From Limnephilus marmoratus (lineage: Eukaryota > Arthropoda > Insecta > Trichoptera > Limnephilidae), in the NCBI GenBank assembly GCA_917880885.1, contig OU862915.1, positions 41,562,176-41,626,175 of the forward strand: DNA of 64,000 nucleotides, in the 5' to 3' direction. The number at the start of each line of letters is the position of its first letter. The first letter of the stretch is position 1. Made by a program: the position numbers and the translations under genes. The notes below the pieces were generated by a model that saw only the letters and a list, made by a program, of their open reading frames with translations, was not told the DNA's origin and did not search any database. This document shows positions 11,725 to 23,149 of this stretch, one piece after another.

Positions 11725-13959
11725 GATGCCACCGTTTCGTTATATCACGCAGTCAACACACAGCAATATGATCACACAAAACGCCAAGAGTTGCAGAACG
11801 AAAACAACGGGTCGAACTAAACACAAACGCACTGCACAACTGACAAAACAATGGACGGAGATAGGTGGCATAATCCTAGGAATGCGGAGGGGGTATAGTG
11901 GAGGGGAGGTCGTTCGTCCCAAGTAGGCGAGTGACGTTGTCTGGCTTGCTTATCAAATACCAAAAAATGAGTAAAAATTTGAAATTTTCAATATTTTGGC
12001 AAATTTTGGGACTTATGCGCGACCGGAAGATGTCAATTGATACAAACCAAATTAAAACAAAATGTTTATAGACTCTATATAAAGACATTACGAACTATTA
12101 AATTACGAAAAAATTTTATAAAAAAAATTTAAAAAATAATCGCAAAAATGAGGTTTTTTCATATTTTGTCAAACTTTAGGGCCTATGCGCGAACGGAAGA
12201 TGTCATCCGATATTTTTTATTTTTTTTATTATTTCTTATCTATATAATTCGCAACTTTTCCGCGCTATTACAACTTCGAAATCCAAAAAAAAGTCTTTTC
12301 GGCCCACTCTATCCCGCACCTCCCGTTGTTTTTCGTCCGAACTCTCCCCCAATCTCCCAACGAATTCCCCTTCTTTATCCAACCATGGTCTTTTAAAGAC
12401 TTTTTAGAGCTCTCCTTTCATAGAAAAATCACTCCTGATCGCCCAGACTTTCATAGAAAAAGGACCAAATTCGGTTCCTCCGTATATGACCTTTTGTCAA
12501 ATCTCTGTTAATCCCCTATCTCATGTCTTAGAACCAAATTAGTTTAGTGTCTCTCTCTCGTAAAAAATCACATAAATTTTCTCATTGACAGGTATTTATA
12601 TTAAAAATTTCATGTACTTGCTCGTAATTCATTTTTTAATGCCTACACCATAAAAGTAATGTTTTTATTTTAGAGTAAATATTCGTATTTAACTTGTATA
12701 ATTTTGTTTAGGTCGTTTCGTGTTAATGATACCCTTAATTGCTTGAAATCATGTTCTATAATTTTATTTGGATAAAGTCATATCAACAAAGTGATAGCCA
12801 ACCTTTTTTCTCTAGTCAAACGGTTAGCGATTCCTTCGACGGTTCACACGCATTTCCCAGTGTCAGGCTACGTTAAGCATCTTCTCCTGTGATTTGATTT
12901 AATTGTAGAGTGACCAAAATGTACCGTGGCCTTTGATATGCAATATTTTCAATATCCTGTTTAGCGTGAATAGTGTTGTCAGATCAGAGTAATCCTTATA
13001 TCGGTACTTATTAAAGTCAATTTAAGTAGTTCCAATCAGTTTTCTTTTGAGATATTTGGCTCTAATAACTTCGTTTCACCATTCCATTTCCATATCAATA
13101 GATTTTCCCACTTTTTCAGGTTATTATATTCAGTTTGTGAAAATTTCCGAGATCCTACCCGTTTTTTGTGATCATTCCAGATCGGTTTTAATTAAATCGA
13201 CCCCTGGGACCATTCATGTTACGTTTTCCGTGCCCTTATTGATGATGTTTCATTTACTTATTTTCAACATTCCCGTCTAAGATTTTTTTGTGTTTCCGTT
13301 TAAACTTTGTAGGTACCCAAAACCCCCAGTTCCCGATCGCGCCTTAAATAAACATGACCCGGGTCAATAATCCTTCATCTCTTTGTCTTTAGTTCTGTTT
13401 ACAATTCCGTTCGTTGAACTTTCGTTCCTGTGGGAAAGAATTCAAGGCCGCCCAAAATGATCAAAGTCCACTCTCTTATTGGTAGAATTTAAACTTCCTT
13501 TGTCCTCGAGATAGCTATGATATGGGGGTTCCCTCGCTCCCGTCTTTAAGCATATCTCTGTAATAGCTCCCAACTGCTCGGACAGATGTCGCCGAATGTA
13601 CCATTTTCTCTACATAAATACCCAAAAAAAAATCCTTGTAGGCTTCTCGTAGGTTGAAGGTTGGCATTCATCACAGCCCCCCTATAGTTATAATTCCAGC
13701 GGTAAACACGCCTCCTAGTGTTAGTTGATGGAATTAGAACTAAACATAGGTGATCTAATTTTGTACAATCTTCCTTAAATTTTCCCTTTTTTTTTCCTTT
13801 TCTTCAAACTTGTTGCGCGCCCCTGCCTTTCACTATTTTATATCGAAGAATCCTGTTCGGTCTTCCTCTGTGCTGAAACCATTTTCCAATTTACTCTTGT
13901 CTACTCAATGACCTATTTAAGTTAACTAACTCACGCCAGTTGCTGTCCCTACTCTTTGT

Positions 13960-14130
13960 CCCACCCCCCTAAGATTCTTACTTCCACAAACTCCCCCCTA
14001 AGACTCTACTTCCGTAACCTCCCCCCTCCCTAAGATTCTGCTTCTGTAACCCTCCCCCCCTAAGATTCTACTTCCGTAACCCTCCCCTAAGTTTTCCTTT
14101 CCGTAACCTCCCCCCCCTAAGATTTTACTT
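13960..14130. repeat. C-rich minisatellite, ~33-bp unit
   Basis: About five degenerate units of the form CCCCCCTAAGATTCTACTTC follow one another. On the minus strand they form G-runs that could fold as G-quadruplexes. Confidence 0.7.
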
Positions 14131-15088
14131 CACCGATCTCATTTAATTTTTTCCAATGAATTGAGGTATTTATAAGCTCACGGGCCGCTTATTAGGAATT
14201 GAATCACCTTCAATCATCGTTATTATAATTCAGGGAGTCATTATTTATACAATATTTCCCTAAACAATCTGCAACATAGCTATGTGCAATAATTTTTTTT
14301 TTTATTATTTTTTTTTTTGCACACCGACTTTGTTTGTTAATTTATTTATTTGCACGTATACACAAATGTATAATGTACCTAAACCCCGTTTTAAACAAGT
14401 TACCCCCTCCTAAATTCGGATGCGTTTTAAACCACTCCGCTTATTTGCTCTATATTGCAAATCGGAAATAACTCGGTCACCCGAGAAATATGCAAACCCC
14501 TGGTAAGGCTAGATTTCTAATTTTCTAATGTAATGATGTGTCTAAAGGTCCAATCCATCCCTGTTACACGTTTGAACGCAACGATTTGAAAATCTCACTG
14601 TAAATATTTTATTTTATTTTTATTCGTCCTTTGCTTTGTATGTTATGTTGATTTTATTTATTTTTATGTCACCATGTTGAAGATGTATTTATTTATAAAA
14701 TCCTTCAACTCGAAGGAAATAATAATACCCTCGACCACTATTAACATAAACAACGTTATTTGATTAACTATCGTAAGTATCTCTTTCTTCACAGTAACAT
14801 CTCGAGTTGTTCAATAACAAAGATTTCGGTCACAAAACCTTGTCACAACCGTACGTGTTTGTGACCATATCACCACTTCCTCGCGACAGTGTTTATTCAA
14901 TTGTTTGTTTACATAACCGCGTTTTATTATTAGTGTTATTTGACTGATTTGAATTCGAGTGTTTTAGTCCGTCGGAGGTATGCAATGTTGTTTATATAAC
15001 AGCTTTTTTGTTTATCAATACGCACCACCCTTCTAAATTTGGGTCAATATTCCTACGTGTTATGAGATTTATGAGTTTTATCTGGTTT

Positions 15089-15375
15089 AAGGCACGTTTT
15101 TCACTTTTCGTTTTAAAATATTTGGTTTATGAGTTATTATTATTTTTTTTTCGACTGTATTATTATTTAATGGTACGTTTTTTTCCACTTGTTTCACGTT
15201 TAATGAAGATGTTTTAATGGCACGTTTTTCACTTTTCGTTTAATTTATTTTTTGATTTATTGTTATATTTCTACTGTATAATTTAATGATGCGATTTTTT
15301 TTCACTTGTTTTATGTAATCAGAAATTGTTTTAATGGCACGTTTTTCACTTTTCGTTTAAAATATTCACTTTTTT
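15089..15375. repeat. Tandem repeat, ~117-128-bp unit
   Basis: The block GGCACGTTTTTCACTTTTCG starts at 15091, 15219 and 15336, with related intervening text. Confidence 0.75.
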
Positions 15376-15484
15376 TTTTCCAATTAATTATAATTTCATT
15401 TATTTGTTCATTCTATTTTATTTTTATAATATCTCAGAATTCTCTCAACTTGTAACCTTTACTCTCCTGGTCCGCGGCAAGAGT

Positions 15485-18400
15485 TGTAATGGTCCGCCAC
15501 CCTTGGCTTTTGACACCAATTGTGATGAACCCTACCTAGCTGATTTACTTTTCTAAGCTTCTACCTCGTAGTTTAAATCTCGTAGCTCCTGTCTCGTAGC
15601 CACGCTCATAATTCTACCCTTATGTCCTACTGATCACACCACTAGGTATGATGGCCTGACTCAACCCTCCTTTCGGTTTATTTCTACCTCAGGCTCGTGA
15701 TTTCTAAACCGCTATACCTTGTAGTCTAGCTAAACCTACCCTATCTTCTTAAATCCCTGCGATTTTCTCACAGTAATCAAGATTTAAGATTTTAGTTCAC
15801 ATTATTTCTATAATCTGCGTTGTGTATTTTTTGTTTTAGATTTTACATCTGTTTGCATACTTAATATGCACACATATGTAGAGAAGATAATGTATTACGT
15901 GTGGTAACCCATAGATTCTTTTAGAGAAAGGGTGAGAATCTTCCGATTTATTAATTATTATTATTTGAGTATCTTTTACCGAGTTTGATAAACTAACCCC
16001 GCCTTAGACTTTGTGTCTATTTGATTTCCGTAGGAATTTAGTGTGTTTATTTAATTCTTCCTATCACCGCTGATACATCGATAACATAAACAACAGTTAA
16101 TAAATTACATCATTTCAAGAAATAAAAAACCTTACCTTACCAGTGTAGAATGTTCGTATTCGAGAATCCGGTTTTCTCAATTGGAGTTCTTGTCTGCAGC
16201 TTCCCCTAACATAATGTTTTGTATACATAGTTAGTGTTATTTGTTAGTATTCGCAAAATTGTTGAAAGAGCAGGAATGGATGGATATGGGGAGGGGGATA
16301 ATATGTTTGCTGAAAAGTCGGCTCCTCCGCTAACCAAGTGAAAACCGATGAACAACAATTTCAAACCAGATTCTCCCAAATACGTTTGCTAAGCTTATCC
16401 TTAAGTCCGAGTTTTACTCTCTTCGACGAGCGTCTCTTGTTACGAAAGGGGCTCTTCACGCCAGATGGGGGAATACCAAGTCTTCATGCCGTTTTTCTGC
16501 CTCACTCCGACTTCCATCTCCGCCGGATTGAATTTAACTCTACTGAGTCTAGAAGGGGTATTTCATGTCTTCCCTTATCATGCCTCTATCCGTTAAATGT
16601 GGCGTAAGCTTGTGACGGGCAGATCCTTCCTCCCACGTGACCGACCCAGCGTTACACTCCACCTCTGACTAGCTGACATAAAACTCACCTCGTGAACCTT
16701 ATGTTTGCTTTCAGGTTCGACAAGACTCACGGTATGCAAATAACCTGTGGCTTTAATGCCGCGTCAGCGTACTGTCCGCATACGTCCTTCCTCTTCCCCG
16801 CATGCCCACCTCGACAATACCGCCACAAGATCAAAGCCGTCCGTTCGAGAAAGGATGACACTTACATTTCCAGATGGCTCATACCTACATACAGAAGCCT
16901 TGAAGCTTACATTCGAAGACAAGTTAGGATTCAGGACTGTATGAGTATTTGAACACCAGTGTTTTTTAAATGAGGTCACTAGCTCCTCGTGTATTAGGTT
17001 TTAGGATTATGGGTATTTATGGGTTCTTGGATACCTACTTGCTATAAGAAAGATTTAAAACGAGATAAGTCAAGTTGTCATTGAATTAATGACCTCCTGA
17101 ATAATTGTGATGAGCTCTCTTTGAGTTTGAAGCTAGTCGCAGTACTTTACTTTGCGAAATTTTGCGCGCGGAATCAATGCTACCTATTGGCGATTGCTCT
17201 AGTATAATCAGTTGTTTAGAATTGAGTGAATTTAACGTCGATTTTTCTTTCACATATTGGGCGAAGTTTCCGTCGTAAGCTATGATTGATAAACCTGCCC
17301 CTTGACTTTTGTGCTTTTGTTTTGTTTATTCGTTGATGGAATTTAGGTGACCGTGTCATTGAACTCTAATCGAAATTTTAGATACACAATCGAAGGTCAT
17401 ATAACATACCCTAATCTCGTCGGTGAAAGGATTCGGTAGGTATTAGCTATACCTATCAATTTGCTATTTCTATTGATTTTTGCGTTACGTATTTCATTTC
17501 TCATGGTTATTTGTTTATTTAATTTATGTGTTGTTAATTATTTTCCCTCGTCTTATTATTATTATTATTATTCAAGTACGCCAATGTAATTACCTAGAAT
17601 GATTAAGAGGCACACTCCTATCACACCTTGTAATACCTAATTAAACTGTGCCAATAGTTAATTAACTCCGATGAACGAAAGATCGATATTAAATAGGTAC
17701 ATCATTTTTATGGTTTGTTTGTTTACTCTTCACACAGACGACCTTCGGTATACTGACCTACTTTGGAGATTGTTTATTTCTACGGTCATTGTCCTTTTGA
17801 AACACAATTCATTGGTTAACTAATTCTTTTATATTTTACTTGTGCTAGCTTTGCCCAAACATTGGTCGTTTAAGTAGGTACTTTGCTAACCTAAGAGGTA
17901 TCTGGATGACCTAGCTTCAACTAAGGTATAGTTTGCTTGACCTACATAGTTCTGAGAAATATAGGTATTTCGGTTACGAATCAAACTGATATCGTATGTC
18001 GCCTATCCTTATACACGCTTATGTAAACAATAGACCTACCTAACTAAAACAAGTACTTGTATGACCTAATTTATAAGTAGGTATTTGTTTGTTTGACCTA
18101 ATTTTGAGACGCTTGTATACTCCCGCACACGAAATATAGAATAAAGAGCTTCCACGATAGTCATTTACTACGTCCTACTCGCCTCGATTCGTTTTATATG
18201 AGTTATAATAAATTAGCATATTTACCTAACTGAAGCAAAAACCTACATATGTAGCCTAACTCAGAGTAGATATTTCCTGGTTGGCTTGCTTTCGAGCTGA
18301 TGGGCATTGTTATCCTGCGTGGAAAATAACATAATCTTTTAATTAGTTGCAGTGTGTTAGTACAAAACTCCAAAGCTCCGATTGATTTATTGGTGATGCA

Positions 18401-20682
18401 CGCCCGTCTCTTTCTTCTTTGTCTCTGAAAATAATTAATAATTGTTTTGATCTTACCGGCCTCGATCGATTACAATCTTTTCCAGTCGGGATCTTATAAC
18501 TTCGACATTGTGATCGAGGCTTTCCTTTTCCTTTTCCTAGCTAAATGGGTTCCTACCGACCCTTTGAGGATTAACCCTACCCTAAACCTTTCAAATATCT
18601 GTCTATTATAAGATTCACATCGGTATTTCACTTAGTTTTCAATCTCGTATTAACTATTGTTCTTTATTTCATTCGATTGGAAAAATGATCTATCAAATTG
18701 CAATTCAGATGTTTTAATTTTAAAAATCCGGAATTAGGTAAATTATTATGTATTCTCAATATTTTAATATCACTTTAGAATTAATAACCGTAGATACGCA
18801 CGTTTTCCAAGTGTACGAATTATTATCACTACTGTTTATTACAATTTCGTTATTCAATTCACAAAGGATTTTTAACCGCTAATTATTGAACCACTGTAGT
18901 TTAAACGTGACTCGAACAATTCGTTATTGTTATTTATTTTACCTATGTCATGTTATTTAAAGTAAAGTTAAAGTTTTAATTATTATATCACCTATAGTTA
19001 ATTTTAAAATCGCGTGTTATATTTTCTTTTATCCGGTAATTTGATTTATTTTAAGACACTGGATTTTTGTTAAATGTTATAAAACCACTAAATATAAGTT
19101 GTAAGAAAGAACCCCGAATGTCATTTAATTCTTATTTACTGACTTTAAACACTTTCATTATAAAACACCCGAACTTTCACGAAGTATTATTTTAAAGCAC
19201 TTTATCGGACTTTTATTTCTCAATTTTAAGAGGAAAATAAAACACTGAATTTACTATTTTTGCAAACACTTGTAGACATTTCAACTTTACTAGTAGTCTT
19301 CCACGACCACGACCACGATCCCGCACCTCCCGTTGTTTTTCGTCCGAACTCTCCCCCAATCTCCCAACGAATTCCCCTTCTTTATCCAACCATGGTCTTT
19401 TAAAGACTTTTTAGAGCTCTCCTTTCATAGAAAAATCACTCCTGATCGCCCAGACTTTCATAGAAAAAGGACCAAATTCGGTTCCTCCGTATATGACCTT
19501 TTGTCAAATCTCTGTTAATCCCCTATCTCATGTCTTAGAACCAAATTAGTTTAGTGTCTCTCTCTCGTAAAAAATCACATAAATTTTCTCATTGACAGGT
19601 ATTTATATTAAAAATTTCATGTACTTGCTCGTAATTCATTTTTTAATGCCTACACCATAAAAGTAATGTTTTTATTTTAGAGTAAATATTCGTATTTAAC
19701 TTGTATAATTTTGTTTAGGTCGTTTCGTGTTAATGATACCCTTAATTGCTTGAAATCATGTTCTATAATTTTATTTGGATAAAGTCATATCAACAAAGTG
19801 ATAGCCAACCTTTTTTCTCTAGTCAAACGGTTAGCGATTCCTTCGACGGTTCACACGCATTTCCCAGTGTCAGGCTACGTTAAGCATCTTCTCCTGTGAT
19901 TTGATTTAATTGTAGAGTGACCAAAATGTACCGTGGCCTTTGATATGCAATATTTTCAATATCCTGTTTAGCGTGAATAGTGTTGTCAGATCAGAGTAAT
20001 CCTTATATCGGTACTTATTAAAGTCAATTTAAGTAGTTCCAATCAGTTTTCTTTTGTGATATTTGGCTCTAATAACTTCGTTTCACCATTCCATTTCCAT
20101 ATCAATAGATTTTCCCACTTTTTCAGGTTATTATATTCAGTTTGTGAAAATTTCCGAGATCCTACCCGTTTTTTGTGATCATTCCAGATCGGTTTTAATT
20201 AAATCGACCCCTGGGACCATTCATGTTACGTTTTCCGTGCCCTTATTGATGATGTTTCATTTACTTATTTTCAACATTCCCGTCTAAGATTTTTTTGTGT
20301 TTCCGTTTAAACTTTGTAGGTACCCAAAACCCCCAGTTCCCGATCGCGCCTTAAATAAACATGACCCGGGTCAATAATCCTTCATCTCTTTGTCTTTAGT
20401 TCTGTTTACAATTCCGTTCGTTGAACTTTCGTTCCTGTGGGAAAGAATTCAAGGCCGCCCAAAATGATCAAAGTCCACTCTCTTATTGGTAGAATTTAAA
20501 CTTCCTTTGTCCTCGAGATAGCTATGATATGGGGGTTCCCTCGCTCCCGTCTTTAAGCATATCTCTGTAATAGCTCCCAACTGCTCGGACAGATGTCGCC
20601 GAATGTACCATTTTCTCTACATAAATACCCAAAAAAAATTCCTTGTAGGCTTCTCGTAGGTTGAAGGTTGGCATTCATCACA
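15485..20682 (-). repeat. LTR copy 2 (uninterrupted, carries empty site)
   Basis: This copy is 5,198 bp. TCCCGCAC at 19319-19326 is the empty site matching the occupied one in copy 1. In minus orientation it is the 5' LTR. Confidence 0.85.
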
Positions 20683-21032
20683 AACTATATAAATTTATTA
20701 CTTAATTATTATTATTTTTAATATACATAATTGTTTATTATTATTTACCATATTTATTTTATAATATATAATAATATATAATATACTGCCCAGCTATAAT
20801 TAAATTTTTAATAATCCATGACTGAATAATGGTTCTCAGTGCTTTTTTTGTAGGTTTATAATTATATTTTCATTAAGTTCATATGTATGTTTTTTTGTTT
20901 AAATTACATTGTAAAACTGGATATCTCGATACAGGAATGCCCTAGTGAAATATGCAGCGTATGTTTTTCATGTATTTCTTCTTATTTTTCAATAAAAAAA
21001 AAAAAATAAAAATAAATAAATAAAAAAAAAAG
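20683..21032 (+). mobile_element. LINE-B 3' end and poly(A)-like tail
   Basis: It starts with the second AACT and continues the A/T-rich 3' UTR that stopped at 5941. It ends in an A-rich run with AATAAA-like units at 20991-21032. Continuity of composition and the flanking AACT support one original LINE. Confidence 0.7.
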
Positions 21033-21104
21033 AACGTTGGTTGATAAATTGATATAATTAAAAAAAACTGTCTTTCTTTCACTATGTTTATTAATGTTCT
21101 GGTT

Positions 21105-21338
21105 CGGGATGACCTTTTGACCTCTCCAGCAGGACTCTCGGAATATCACCTTGAATGCCTGTTTCTCCCGAACACACTCACTACCACATTTCTAACCACC
21201 ACATATATTCTTACCTCACAAAACTTTCTCAGCTTCTTTTCCTAAAAATACCCTCCACACAGCATTCGCAGGTATGACAGAGGCCTTGAAGGGAATTATT
21301 TTTCTCGTAGCCTCCCCTGTGGCGCTAACGTAAAAAAA
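21105..21338 (+). mobile_element. SINE/LINE-A tail fragment
   Basis: From about 21232 it matches the shared tail (ACCCTCCACACAGCATTC, later GAAGGGAATTATTTTTCTC) and ends in an A-run. The 5' part is diverged and its boundary is approximate. Confidence 0.55.
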
Positions 21339-21658
21339 TATTAATATTCGGGCTGGCGAATTTTTTCAAATTCAATGTCAGTTTTAAGTAGGTAAAAAAA
21401 CCTTTCGTCGTGTGTAACAAAGAGATCATTTTCATTTAGTAATGTTTTTCGTTAAAAATAATAATAATGATTATAATAAATGTTTATTCCGGTATGTGGG
21501 GATAATAGTGCAATCCCACACATTCCATAAGGGTTGTAATACATATATACAAAATGTTTTAAAGAGAAAAAAAAAGAAAAGCAGGTGAATATTATCGTAC
21601 ATGAAATAAAGGTAATAATAAAAGAAAATATAAAAATATATTAATTATTGGCTTTTAG
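21339..21658. other. A/T-rich, possible LINE 3' UTR (minus)
   Basis: Polypurine and ATT-repeat text without a gene. If the minus-strand frame at 21659-21830 is a LINE C-terminus, this would be its 3' UTR, ending in (ATT)n near 21455-21480. Confidence 0.3.
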
Positions 21659-21830
21659 GATTCTGTGATAACATTTGGAGCCAGTATTTTTCTCCAGTAG
21701 GCATTAATGCTGGAGGATGGACTGAGGCGGGCTTCCATGACTAGGATATTTCCAGAGTTGCATATCCTTTCCCTCATTCTTGCCACCCTGGATCTAATAA
21801 GGGCTGTATAGCCGGGAACTCGCCCCTCCA
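21659..21830 (-). pseudogene. Short open frame, possible LINE ORF end
   Basis: The minus strand is open for about 57 residues (RVPGYTALIRSRVARMRERI followed by a polar stretch) and ends in a TGA. It contrasts with the stop-rich surroundings. I cannot assign a family; a LINE C-terminus is a guess from the ATT-rich sequence that follows. Confidence 0.25.
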
Positions 21831-22960
21831 TTAAATACAGTATAATAATAATGCGTCTGTTAATTTTTTTCGAAAGATATTCCTGAACTCCTGGTAGATT
21901 AATCTATTCACACAAATTCGTCAGTCAGTTGAAAATGCATGCAAAAGGCTCATTTTCATAACTTTGATTTCAAATAACGCAACTAATGAAATAGTTTAAC
22001 TTAACGAATGCCGTATGAATATTATTTGACATGAATGCAGTTTAATGCATCCTTTGCTTAATTGGAAATATTGCCTTGAAATGCAAGCTTTGCAGTTTGC
22101 TTTCATAGCTTTTCGGCGCTTTAGTCAGAATCCATAGATGTGAAGCGATGACTTGGCAATAAGAGATAATCAATGTGTAATACGGGAACTCGTTCTTACT
22201 TACTGTATGAAAAGGAGTTTTCTACCCAGCCTTCAAGCTGATAACACGTATAAAAATCGCTCCGCGTTTTTTAATTCTAAAAAATAGTAAAGTTGAAGTT
22301 TTCAAAAAATTTTTTGCTGTCTTATACAGCTTGTGAAGGGCTATATGCCCTATTGTTTTTTTTCTGAAAATTCCATTTTTTAACCTAACTTTGCGTAAAA
22401 AAAGTGTCAAAATCTAATTTTATTTTTTATCGGACGACCACGCCAGGTCTCCCGATATTCATTATCACATATGTGTACGTATCTGTGAGACATTCGTGCC
22501 ACAAAAAACTGTGTTAAATTTGACTCATTTTTCCCTATTTTATTAACAATTTTATATTATAACAACAAAAAGTGTGTTTTTTCATATTAATAGTGTCGTA
22601 TGTGTTGTTTTTTCTGTCGTTTTTAGCATCACTGGATGCAAAAAAAATTTCCGCGTACGCTGATACCTTTGGACCTAAAATCAGTGCAGGTTTAGTGTCA
22701 ATTTTTATCAATTTAGTTTCTCCACGTTGAATTCCTTCTAGAACCTTCCATAGATTTTTTCTAGACGTGATTAAAGAACTATTTAATTTTTGTACGAAGA
22801 ACTTGTGTTTAACTTAAAAATAGTTTTCAATTTTGGAAATTTTGTATGGATAAGAAAATTAAATTTGAATTATTATCGGACCATATCCACTTCAGTGACT
22901 ATATAATATTCTTTATGTTCCATCTTTGATGGAATGTCAAAATCTGACCTTTGTGTGTTA
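21831..22960. other. Unassigned sequence
   Basis: No gene recognised. The text at 22060-22175 partly repeats, inverted, that at 2890-2960. The rest is A/T-rich without structure I can name. Confidence 0.4.
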
Positions 22961-23031
22961 AATTATACTTAGGTGTTCCTCAGGGACCACGTTTGGACCC
23001 CTTTTTGTATGTAACTTTTTTACGGGGCGAC
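22961..23031 (+). pseudogene. Tiny reverse-transcriptase relic
   Basis: The frame reads LGVPQGPRLDPFLYV, the RT block that normally reads GVPQGSxLGPLLF. Only about 20 codons survive. It is a different clade from the R1 element just downstream, which has GCPQGSILGP. Confidence 0.55.
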
Positions 23032-23149
23032 TTATTGAAGTTTTAATCAAAGTTTTAGTTAATCATTTTTCCCATTTTTTTCCCCATTTTTGGGGAAAAT
23101 TTCAAATTTCTAGGGAAATTCCCTCAATTTACCCCATTTTTAGTGTGAT

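Larger units (their letters stand above)
9787..12311 (-). mobile_element. 2,525-bp DNA transposon, 385-bp TIRs, 8-bp TSD
   Basis: The TIRs at 9787-10171 and 11928-12311 are near-perfect reverse complements beginning TAGAGTGGGCC. The target duplication TCCCGCAC lies at 9779-9786 and 12312-12319. The second LTR has the same site unoccupied at 19319-19326, so the boundaries are known to the base. Minus-strand frames at 11724-10727 encode parts of a cysteine-rich protein. An 8-bp duplication fits hAT, P or Merlin-like superfamilies, but I recognise no catalytic motif and leave the superfamily open. Confidence 0.9.
5942..13675 (-). repeat. LTR copy 1 (interrupted by DNA transposon)
   Basis: About 5.2 kb when the insertion at 9787-12311 and its second target copy are subtracted. 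In minus orientation it is the 3' LTR. Small open frames at 6798-7067 and 7152-7412 recur unchanged in length in the other LTR at 16338-16607 and 16692-16952, but two recent copies will share open frames by default and I see no family resemblance. Confidence 0.85.
13676..15484 (-). other. Internal region of the LARD-like element
   Basis: This 1.8-kb stretch between the LTRs has no gag, protease, RT or integrase signal on either strand. It holds two tandem-repeat blocks (13960-14130 and 15089-15375) and T-rich runs near 14290-14320. The purine tract of the minus strand lies at 13676-13684. Confidence 0.6.
5942..20682 (-). mobile_element. LARD-like non-coding LTR retrotransposon, 5.2-kb LTRs
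   Basis: Two direct repeats, 5942-13675 (which contains the 2,525-bp insertion plus an 8-bp duplication) and 15485-20682, are about 5.2 kb each and nearly identical. I count about nine substitutions and two homopolymer length changes. Each starts TGTAATGG and ends CATCACA, the TG...CA rule of LTRs. The element is flanked by AACT on both sides (5938-5941 and 20683-20686), a 4-bp target duplication. On the minus strand the base run TAGGGGGGC (complement of 13676-13684) sits directly before an LTR and fits a polypurine tract, so the element probably reads minus. I find no canonical tRNA primer site and no gag or pol. LTRs longer than the internal part are unusual; the closest concept is a large retrotransposon derivative. 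A plain segmental duplication is less likely because of TG...CA, the flanking repeat and the purine tract. Confidence 0.8.

Noticed and set aside
15461..15484. tRNA primer-binding site (TGGTCCGCGGCAAGAG) next to the right LTR
   Set aside because: It begins with TGG, but on the plus strand beside what would then be the 3' LTR, which is the wrong place. In minus orientation the sequence has the wrong polarity.
5942..20682. Simple tandem segmental duplication of 5.2 kb
   Set aside because: TG...CA ends, a 4-bp flanking duplication inside a LINE 3' UTR, and a purine tract next to one repeat fit an LTR element better.
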